Origin: an uncultured Clostridia bacterium
GTDB lineage: Bacteria > Bacillota > Clostridia > TANB77 > CAG-508
DNA: 19,454 nt
NCBI GenBank assembly: GCA_934148985.1
Contig: CAKPDO010000030.1
Span: 1 to 19,454 of the forward strand
Direction: 5' to 3'
A program made the translations under genes and the position numbers. Under the pieces are notes generated by a model. That model was given only the letters and a program-made list of their open reading frames with translations, made no database searches and had not been told where the DNA came from. Positions 13,951 to 19,454 of this stretch are shown in pieces. Within the stretch, counting starts at the first letter, position 1. The number at the start of each line of letters is the position of its first letter.

Positions 13951-14961
13951 TTATTCATGGCTATTTATGACATTTCTAATCATTTCACCACGTTTTATAT
14001 CTCTATCATATCCGTCTAAGTTTTGATTAAAATATTTTTGAAGATTAGCAGGTTCCATATAAAAATAAATTTTAGCAATATCATCATCACTTAATTCTTT
14101 TATAATTCCCATATCTACTCCCATCTTCACTATTGACATAAGTTCAATTCCTTCTTTCCACTTTATCTTTCTTGCATTAATCAAAGTTCCAAATTCTCTA
14201 TAAACCATGTCTTCCAATTCAATTTGATTTTTTCCCAAAATGCTTCTTGCTGCTCTTTCCTGTTCAATTATTTTATCAACAATTGCTTTTAAATTCTTAA
14301 TAATATCATCTTCTGTAATTCCCAATGTTTGTTTATTTTGAATTTTATAAATATCTCCAATGTTTTCCGAACCATTAACAAATTTGCTTTCAAAAGTTGC
14401 TCCTAGGTTGTTCATAGCTCTTGCAACTTTTCTTATATTTCCAGTTATTGTAAGTCCTGGTAAATGTACTGTAACTTCAGCCGTCAAACCTGTTCCAACA
14501 TTTAATGGAGATGATGTTAAATATCCATATTTCTTGCTTTTTGCTATATTAAAAATTTTATCAAATTTATTGTCCACTTCTCTTGCTAAATTAAATGTAC
14601 TTTCAAGTTCCATTCCAGCATTGAAAATTTGAATTTCAATTTGATCTTGTGAATTAAGTAAAATACAAATATTTTCATCCTCATTTATTAGTATAGACAT
14701 ATTTTCATTTTGGGCTGCAATCTCATCAAATAAACCCTTTTCAATAAAAGACCTCTTTGTAAGTTCATCCAATTCTTTCATTTTAATAAATTTCAGGTTA
14801 TATCCAATTCCAGCCAACTTTGATTTTACTTCATCCTCAATCTCTTTAATCTCTCCTAAATTATTTGTATTAAATCTGTGTCCGTTTAAATTTCTTGAAA
14901 ACATAACCTTACAATCTACAACAACGTCACTATCTTTTCCTCTTTGTAAATACCAATTCAT
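13951..14961 (-). CDS. mcsB: McsB-family protein with degenerate arginine-kinase active site
   Basis: The 336-aa product aligns along its whole length with protein-arginine kinase McsB and sits in the standard ctsR-mcsA-mcsB-clpC order. Compared with my recollection of B. subtilis McsB, the catalytic motifs are changed. SSRIRLARN is DCKVMFSRN (16-24). NEEDHIRIQ is NSQDQIEIQ (103-111). TSCPTNVGTGLR is TSSPLNVGTGLT (149-160), so the active-site Cys is Ser151. RGIYGEGSE is SKFVNGSEN (192-200). By contrast, the C-terminal phosphoarginine-pocket motif RDxxR (320-324, RDIKR) and the helical core IIEQERAAR are kept. The likely product is a fold-intact pseudokinase. The start is supported by GGAGGAG inside the end of mcsA; the mcsA stop is 2 nt away. 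Confidence 0.88.
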   Translation of the reverse strand: MNWYLQRGKDSDVVVDCKVMFSRNLNGHRFNTNNLGEIKEIEDEVKSKLAGIGYNLKFIKMKELDELTKRSFIEKGLFDEIAAQNENMSILINEDENICILLNSQDQIEIQIFNAGMELESTFNLAREVDNKFDKIFNIAKSKKYGYLTSSPLNVGTGLTAEVTVHLPGLTITGNIRKVARAMNNLGATFESKFVNGSENIGDIYKIQNKQTLGITEDDIIKNLKAIVDKIIEQERAARSILGKNQIELEDMVYREFGTLINARKIKWKEGIELMSIVKMGVDMGIIKELSDDDIAKIYFYMEPANLQKYFNQNLDGYDRDIKRGEMIRNVINSHE

Positions 14962-14963
14962 AA

Positions 14964-15530
14964 CTACTCCTCCTGACCATCTTCTATGCTTTTAATTTCA
15001 TCACGAAGTTTTGCCGCATCTTCGTATCTTTCATCTTTTATTGCTTGTTTTAAATCATCTTTTAATTTTTCTATTTTATTAAGTTCCTTTTTTTCAGTGT
15101 TTTCCTCATTTCTATCATCTAAATTAGTCTTAATATCATTTTGACTCTTTACTTCTCCAAGTCTTCCAACATGAGAAGTTGCTCCTTGTAAACTTCTCAA
15201 AATAGGATCAATTCTTCTCTCAAATTCATCATAACAACTTGGACATCCAAATGTTCCATTATGTAAAAAATCATCCCATGTAAGTCCACATTTGCTGCAC
15301 TGTACCTTTGGATTTTCTCCGCTTATTGATGGTAAAAAGCTTCTTTCACTCATATCATCAAAAAAATCTTCCAAGAAACTATTAAAGTTTATTGGCATAT
15401 TAAAATGTATGTCACTTATTCCCATTTTTTGACTACATTCCTCACATAAAAACATTTGCTTTTTTTCTCCATTAATTATTTGTGTATATTTTACATTTGC
15501 CTCATTCTTACCACAATTCTCACATTTCAT
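14964..15530 (-). CDS. mcsA: McsA, zinc-finger activator/adaptor of McsB
   Basis: The 188-aa product has four CxxC pairs: Cys3/Cys6, Cys29/Cys32, Cys78/Cys81 and Cys96/Cys99. They form the two zinc modules of McsA. A glutamate/lysine-rich linker and a C-terminal UVR motif follow (about 150-185, LKQAIKDERYEDAAKLRDEI), the part that contacts ClpC/McsB. In B. subtilis McsA stimulates McsB kinase activity and helps hold CtsR. Because McsB here appears catalytically dead, McsA may work with it as an adaptor complex instead. AAAGGA precedes the ATG. An 8-bp intercistronic hairpin (15571-15592) separates it from ctsR. Confidence 0.95.
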   Translation of the reverse strand: MKCENCGKNEANVKYTQIINGEKKQMFLCEECSQKMGISDIHFNMPINFNSFLEDFFDDMSERSFLPSISGENPKVQCSKCGLTWDDFLHNGTFGCPSCYDEFERRIDPILRSLQGATSHVGRLGEVKSQNDIKTNLDDRNEENTEKKELNKIEKLKDDLKQAIKDERYEDAAKLRDEIKSIEDGQEE

Positions 15531-15570
15531 AATAAATCATCCTTTCTCATATAATAATTTATACATTATA

Positions 15571-15592
15571 TAAGATTTCCAATAAAATCTTA
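15571..15592 (-). other. Intercistronic hairpin between ctsR and mcsA
   Basis: TAAGATTT and AAATCTTA form a perfect 8-bp stem with a 6-nt loop in the operon mRNA. No T-tract follows, so it is not a standard terminator; it may stabilise or attenuate the message. Confidence 0.5.
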
Positions 15593-15618
15593 CATATTTT
15601 TTTTTAATTTTCGCAATA

Positions 15619-16062
15619 TTATTCAATATTTAATAACATATTTTTAAAAATATTTGCTCTTAACTTATCCCTGTATTCTTTTGGAACATCTAAAACATTA
15701 TCACTTGTTGCCACTCTTAATAATTTTGCTTCTTTATTAGTTACTAAATTATATGTTAAAAAATCGCTTATTAAAATTTCTACTTCACTATTTTGCAAAG
15801 TTTCACCAATATTTTCTATTATATGCATTAAATAATCTGATTTTGTATTACTTATTTTTTTTATTGTTATATGCCCACCGCCACCGCGTCTGCTTTCTAC
15901 ATAATATCCTTGTGATGGTTTAAATCTTGTTGATATTACATAGTTTATTTGTGATGGCACACAATTGAATTTTTGAGCTAAATCGTTTCTTTGTATTTCA
16001 ATTTCCTCTTCATCATTAAATAAATCCTTTATAAAATCCTCTATTATATCAGATACTCTCAT
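15619..16062 (-). CDS. ctsR: Class III stress gene repressor CtsR
   Basis: The 147-aa repressor begins MRVSDIIEDFIKDLF. It has a winged helix-turn-helix (about 25-70, FNCVPSQINYVISTRF), then the glycine-rich wing tip SRRGGGGHI (58-66) that senses heat and enters the DNA minor groove. The C-terminal dimer and McsB/ClpC-contact domain is of normal length. CtsR represses heat-shock protease genes until heat or McsB/McsA inactivates it. It heads the operon, and an exact CtsR box lies just downstream of its own -10, so it is autoregulated. GGGAAGGGCAGG stands before the ATG. Confidence 0.95.
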   Translation of the reverse strand: MRVSDIIEDFIKDLFNDEEEIEIQRNDLAQKFNCVPSQINYVISTRFKPSQGYYVESRRGGGGHITIKKISNTKSDYLMHIIENIGETLQNSEVEILISDFLTYNLVTNKEAKLLRVATSDNVLDVPKEYRDKLRANIFKNMLLNIE

Positions 16063-16080
16063 AACCTGCCCTTCCCTATT

Positions 16081-16116
16081 TGATTGGAAATATTTCTTTT
16101 AAAGCCCATCCAATCA
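16081..16116 (-). other. Inverted repeat in the ctsR leader
   Basis: TGATTGGA (16081-16088) and TCCAATCA (16109-16116) are complementary 8-mers with 20 nt between, transcribed in the 5' leader 19 nt before the ctsR start. It could be a leader stem-loop; its function is unknown. Confidence 0.5.
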
Positions 16117-16137
16117 TTAATTTTATTTGTGTTTGTT

Positions 16138-16154
16138 TTTGACTTTCTTTGACC
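16138..16154 (-). promoter_or_regulatory. CtsR operator box
   Basis: The minus strand reads GGTCAAAGAAAGTCAAA, an exact match to the CtsR heptad direct repeat RGTCAAA-NAN-RGTCAAA. It lies about 10 nt downstream of the -10, covering or following the transcription start, where repressor would block transcription. It is the only copy I found in the window. Confidence 0.93.
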
Positions 16155-16163
16155 TTTATTGCT

Positions 16164-16192
16164 ATTATAGTTATATTTATTTATTTTTTCAA
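16164..16192 (-). promoter_or_regulatory. Promoter of the ctsR operon
   Basis: Minus strand TTGAAA (16187-16192), 17-nt spacer, TATAAT (16164-16169), directly upstream of the CtsR box. Confidence 0.88.
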
Positions 16193-16263
16193 CATTAAGT
16201 TATTATTGTTTTTCTTTATTTTGGGCTTTATTATATTCCTTAGTGCATTTTTCTTTTATTTTC

Positions 16264-16434
16264 TCATTTTTTATCTTTTTTTCTTCTATTTTTATTATTT
16301 GTTATATTTTCTAAATCATTTACTTTTTCTTTTTGAACTGATAAGGGTAACCATGCAAAATATGAAGTAATAAATTCTCCGTATCTGGTGGAATGTTCTT
16401 CATTTTCGTGGCTTTTACCTTGTCTTTCTAACAT
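16264..16434 (-). CDS. Small hypothetical protein, 56 aa
   Basis: This short ORF begins MLERQGKSHENEEHSTRYGE and ends in a lysine-rich tail (NRRKKDKK). An ideal AGGAGG lies 9 nt before its ATG, which is the main reason to call it. The centre contains a hydrophobic patch (FITSYFAWLPLSV) and the rest is highly charged, with no signal peptide. I do not recognise the family. It lies between the SpaA-type protein gene and ctsR in the same direction, with a stem-loop (16485-16515) upstream. It has no clear promoter of its own, so it may be read from the SpaA gene. Confidence 0.6.
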   Translation of the reverse strand: MLERQGKSHENEEHSTRYGEFITSYFAWLPLSVQKEKVNDLENITNNKNRRKKDKK

Positions 16435-16484
16435 TTTAAGCACCTCCTATATTTTTAGTTTGTGCTTTTATTTGTTTTTTATAC

Positions 16485-16515
16485 TAAGTGAGGTAGAAAA
16501 TTTCTGCCTCACTTA
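16485..16515 (-). other. Stem-loop after the SpaA-type gene
   Basis: TAAGTGAGG / CCTCACTTA arms with a further AGAAA/TTTCT extension past one mismatch lie just after the stop at 16527. No T-tract follows on either strand, so it is a weak terminator or an RNA-processing/stability element between the SpaA gene and the 56-aa ORF. Confidence 0.55.
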
Positions 16516-16526
16516 ATAACTTAATT

Positions 16527-19091
16527 TTACATTCCAGTTAACGGCAAAACTCTATAAATCTTAGTTTTCCAATTAGAATTTTTTTCCAAATTATATCCAT
16601 TATAATTCGATTTTAAAGAAACTTTATTTTCAAAAACCTCTCCACTTTTAACATCTTGATTAACTTTCGCAAAAATTAATGTGTCATCTTCACTTTTAAA
16701 TCCTACATCAACTGTTCCAAAATCAACTTTAATGTTTGTAATATATTCATTATCAGAAAGTTCTTTAGAAAAATCAATCTCATCTGATTTCTTAGTATCT
16801 ATATCTTCTAGCATCAAAACATAATCTTCGCTAAAATTTGTTTTATAATATAAACTATACTTGCCATTATGGTTATATGTTCCAAGTTTTACTTTTGTTA
16901 CTCTTATGAAATCAGTAGGAATTTCATCTTCCCATACAAAATTTTCTAACTTTACATTTCCCGAATTTTTCAAGCTTATATGATAATTTATTTCATCATT
17001 TACATATGCCTCATCTTGTCCCTTTTTTACAATTTCTTCATCAGGATTTACTGGCAAATTTTCTAAATTTAGATTAATTACTTGCTTATTATTTTTTATT
17101 TCAACTTCGTAAGTATTTTTATCTATTAAATACCAGTCATTAGTTTCAACTTCCTTAACATTATATTTGCCCTTTTCTAATTCCTTTGACATTGCAATTC
17201 CATCACTATTTGTTGTCAATTTTTGTACCAAATCTCCATTTAAATCATATATCTCAAATTTAACTCCCTCTAATGACTCTCCTTTTTGTACTCCTGTTAT
17301 TTTGTTATTTTCTCCCGATGTTTTTCGAATTTCAATATATCCTTTTATTTTTTCATTCTCAATTTGTACATCTTTTACTTCGTTTTCCCCTAATGTAATT
17401 TCCTTTATTTCACTTTCAAGTTCATATTTTTCGTCTGTTTCAATTTCACGTAATCTCAAACTTTGGTAATCCCTTAATGGATATTTACTAGTTAATGCCT
17501 CACCATTTTCATCAGTTGTAATTTTCTCTAAAATATTCCCATTTACATCTTGAACCTCAAAAGTAACATTTGGAATTCTTATTTTCTTGTCTTCCTTATC
17601 AATTTTAATTATTCTTATTTGACCTTTTTTTAGCTCATCTTCTACAATAGTTTTTGTTGTTTCATCCCAATTTATTTGTAAATCCTGATTTTCTGCTAAA
17701 TTGTACCATTTATTTGTACTTATTTCCTTTAATTTGTAATTTCCTATTCTTAAATCTTTTATTTCTATTTTACCATCCTCATCTGTAAAATAAGTCCCAA
17801 TAAGAACATTTGAATCTTCATTATAAAGTTCAAATCCAACATTTGCTAATGTTATACTACTATTTTCTTTATCTACTTTCGTTATTTCTAAATTTCCTTT
17901 TTTATGCTCATTTTGTATATCTATAGTTGATGTTTGGTTATAATTTACATTTATTAAATATTCATTTTCACTATTTAATATATAGTTTTCGTTTGATTTT
18001 ATTTCTTTCGCATAATATATACCTTGATATAAATCCTTAATTTCAATTTTACCATTTTCATCTGTTGTATATGTTCCAATGCTTTCTTTTTTTGAATTAT
18101 ATATTTCGAATACAGTATCTTCTATCCCTTTATTATTTTCATCATCTTTTTTATTTATAATTATTTTTCCTGTATTTAGCTTTAATTTTGTATTTATATT
18201 TGTTTTTAAATTTTGATATGAATCTGCTGTTAATAAATAATCTTGTGTACCAGAAATTCGTGTTTTTCCATAAAACATTGGATAACTTTTTAAACTTGAT
18301 TCAATTTCTACACTTATATCTTTATCTAAATTTAAATTTGATTTTAATAATCTTATTTTAAATTTTTCATTTGGACTAAATTCCATTTTTATATTTCCAT
18401 CAATATCTGTTAATATATCACCATTAGACAATCCTGAAACCGTTTTTATATTGTATTTTGATATTGTACTTCCTGCATTTACTTTATATGTTATAGAATA
18501 ATAATCTCCATCTTCAACCAAATCCGTTTCTTTTAATATTTTCAATTCATCTGAAAATGTATCTGTTCCATTTGTACCTATTTCTACTAGGTCATGCAAC
18601 GCTTTTAACATTGCTTGCCCTTCAACATCATCTTCATCTGCTGTATATAAATTTATATCTGCTTGCCCTTGCAAACAATATACCGCAAATTTTGTTACAG
18701 CAAATGCATCATAATCTGATTCTAATCCCATTTCTTTAGCTGTTTTATATGGATATCCATTTTTTACAACTCTCCATATTTTACTATTTTCTATTACGTT
18801 ATCAACATCTACTGTATAACCTTTTTCATATTCTACTCCATGCATATCTCTATTTAAACAATATGCTGGATAAAATTTATCATTTTTATAGTATCCTACT
18901 ATGCTACATATAACATATGTATACATTTTTTTGCTTTCATTGTAATATTTTAAATGATATGGTGCCTGTCCTATTTTTACTATATTGGCTTCTGTTATTT
19001 CATAAACTGCTTTTACTATATTTATTGAATATGAAATAAATATTATTGATATCAATAATATTACTGGTATTTTTTTTAATATCTTTGTCAT
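16527..19091 (-). CDS. Secreted SpaA/Cna-B repeat surface protein ending at LPLTG
   Basis: The 854-aa product has a signal peptide (1-28, ending IVKA) and an N-terminal thioester-type adhesin domain (about 30-200; YPAYCLN with Cys78). Four SpaA/prealbumin-like repeats follow (about 307-397, 398-488, 489-583, 584-679), each with a lysine near the start (INKKD, ITKVD, IIKID, IRKTS) and a KE or RE near the end (AKEIK, LKEIS, LREIE, VKEVE), the pattern for isopeptide-crosslinked pilin folds. Residues 686-835 resemble a DUF11-like domain. The motif expected as TQxA reads TKFA (133-136), so no Cys-Gln thioester is likely. The last residues are VLPLTGM, with no membrane helix or basic tail behind a sortase-like motif. 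AGGAGG lies 5 nt before the ATG. Confidence 0.85.
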   Translation of the reverse strand: MTKILKKIPVILLISIIFISYSINIVKAVYEITEANIVKIGQAPYHLKYYNESKKMYTYVICSIVGYYKNDKFYPAYCLNRDMHGVEYEKGYTVDVDNVIENSKIWRVVKNGYPYKTAKEMGLESDYDAFAVTKFAVYCLQGQADINLYTADEDDVEGQAMLKALHDLVEIGTNGTDTFSDELKILKETDLVEDGDYYSITYKVNAGSTISKYNIKTVSGLSNGDILTDIDGNIKMEFSPNEKFKIRLLKSNLNLDKDISVEIESSLKSYPMFYGKTRISGTQDYLLTADSYQNLKTNINTKLKLNTGKIIINKKDDENNKGIEDTVFEIYNSKKESIGTYTTDENGKIEIKDLYQGIYYAKEIKSNENYILNSENEYLINVNYNQTSTIDIQNEHKKGNLEITKVDKENSSITLANVGFELYNEDSNVLIGTYFTDEDGKIEIKDLRIGNYKLKEISTNKWYNLAENQDLQINWDETTKTIVEDELKKGQIRIIKIDKEDKKIRIPNVTFEVQDVNGNILEKITTDENGEALTSKYPLRDYQSLRLREIETDEKYELESEIKEITLGENEVKDVQIENEKIKGYIEIRKTSGENNKITGVQKGESLEGVKFEIYDLNGDLVQKLTTNSDGIAMSKELEKGKYNVKEVETNDWYLIDKNTYEVEIKNNKQVINLNLENLPVNPDEEIVKKGQDEAYVNDEINYHISLKNSGNVKLENFVWEDEIPTDFIRVTKVKLGTYNHNGKYSLYYKTNFSEDYVLMLEDIDTKKSDEIDFSKELSDNEYITNIKVDFGTVDVGFKSEDDTLIFAKVNQDVKSGEVFENKVSLKSNYNGYNLEKNSNWKTKIYRVLPLTGM

Positions 19092-19163
19092 TAATTCCTC
19101 CTTGATTTTATGGAGCTTTTGAATTAATTTTTATAAACATTTTAAATCGAACTAACTTTTTAT

Positions 19164-19192
19164 ATATTATAATATTTTTTGTTGTATGTCAA
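19164..19192 (-). promoter_or_regulatory. Promoter of the SpaA-type gene
   Basis: Minus strand TTGACA (19187-19192) and TAATAT (19164-19169) at 17 nt; an alternative TATAAT (19166-19171) gives a 15-nt spacer. It is about 73 nt before the start codon. The stretch from here to the tRNA terminator also holds an 8-bp hairpin (19228-19248) without a T-tract. Confidence 0.7.
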
Positions 19193-19257
19193 GGTTTTTA
19201 CGTCTAAATAATTTAATTTTTTGTTTACTTGTATTCTTTAAATACAAGCGAACATAC

Positions 19258-19288
19258 AAAAAAATAACAGATAATTAATTATCTGTTA
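19258..19288 (-). terminator. Terminator of the rRNA/tRNA-Asn transcript
   Basis: A perfect 24-nt palindrome (19265-19288; arms TAACAGATAATT) is followed on the minus strand by seven T. It lies 7 nt downstream of the tRNA-Asn CCA end. Confidence 0.88.
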
Positions 19289-19295
19289 CTCTTCA

Positions 19296-19371
19296 TGGCT
19301 CCTCGTGCTGGGCTCGAACCAGCGACCTATCGGTTAACAGCCGAGCGCTCTACCAACTGAGCTAACGAGGA
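19296..19371 (-). tRNA. tRNA-Asn (anticodon GTT), CCA encoded
   Basis: The minus strand begins TCCTCGTTAGCTCAG, has anticodon loop CTGTTAA (GTT) and T-arm GGTTCGAGCC, and the acceptor closes with ACGAGGA. Discriminator G and an encoded CCA (19296-19298) follow. It is 10 nt behind the 5S gene and ends at the terminator, so it is the last gene of an rRNA operon. Confidence 0.96.
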
Positions 19372-19381
19372 ATATATAAAT

Positions 19382-19454
19382 CTAGCGACAACCTATCTTC
19401 CCAGCAGGGTATCCCACAAGTATTTTCGGCACATTTGAGCTTGACTTCTGTGTT
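19382..19454 (-). rRNA. rrf: 5S ribosomal RNA, partial (3' portion)
   Basis: The minus strand reads from the loop B/helix III region (AAGTCAAGCTC) through GCCGAAAATACTTG and the conserved CTGCTGGGAAGATAGG to the closing GTTGTCGC. This is the 3' 60-65% of a bacterial 5S rRNA; the 5' part lies beyond the window end. The exact 3' end is uncertain by 2-3 nt. Confidence 0.9.

Noticed and set aside
16149..16370. Plus-strand ORF of 73 aa rich in Phe/Ile/Leu opposite the ctsR leader
   Set aside because: It is a T-rich shadow of the promoter region and the lysine-rich small ORF, with no ribosome site.

Overview
The window is AT-rich DNA from a low-GC Gram-positive bacterium, most likely an uncultured gut Clostridia. 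Supporting this are the ctsR-mcsA-mcsB-clpC heat-shock operon behind a CtsR box, a four-cysteine zinc-type L32, SecG, a SpaA/Cna-B surface protein ending in LPLTG, strong GGAGG ribosome sites and consensus TTGACA/TATAAT promoters. No prophage, IS element, integrase or CRISPR array is visible. Family names come from motif recognition; no database search was run.

Layout, left to right. At 1-112 lies a partial tRNA-Val(TAC) with its promoter (minus strand). At 262-2215 is a multi-pass membrane protein split by one frameshift. At 2273-3781 are a winged-helix protein of replication-relaxation type, secG and rpmF (all minus). asnB follows on the plus strand (3972-5819). At 5905-8612 is a minus-strand accessory block: an AAA ATPase with DUF4143, a CYTH protein and a twice-frameshifted MYG1-family gene. 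This block is closed at its right end by a 79-bp relic of an asnB 3' end (8755-8833). At 8897-9837 are a metallophosphoesterase and a translationally coupled small protein, then a one-TM protein (9989-10324) divergent from a Mn-type CDF transporter (10525-11388). A perfect 33-bp inverted repeat separates the transporter from the convergent clpC. At 11478-16062 is the operon, transcribed ctsR-mcsA-mcsB-clpC on the minus strand. A 56-aa small ORF (16264-16434) and an 854-aa SpaA-type secreted protein (16527-19091) follow. tRNA-Asn(GTT) and a partial 5S rRNA, the tail of an rRNA operon, close the window.

How the genes fit together. CtsR should repress its own operon through the box just downstream of the -10. 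McsA, McsB and ClpC would act downstream in protein quality control. The McsB here keeps the fold and the phosphoarginine-pocket residues, but the kinase active-site residues are replaced at every motif I could align. It therefore looks like a pseudokinase that may sense or adapt rather than phosphorylate. The ATPase/CYTH/MYG1 block lies between an intact asnB end and an asnB relic differing only at synonymous sites, which marks a past rearrangement or insertion.

The observations most worth following are the degenerate McsB, the asnB relic, the nested 33-bp palindrome, the surface protein that stops right after LPLTG and lacks the thioester Gln, and three single-base frameshifts that all fall at CGGA.
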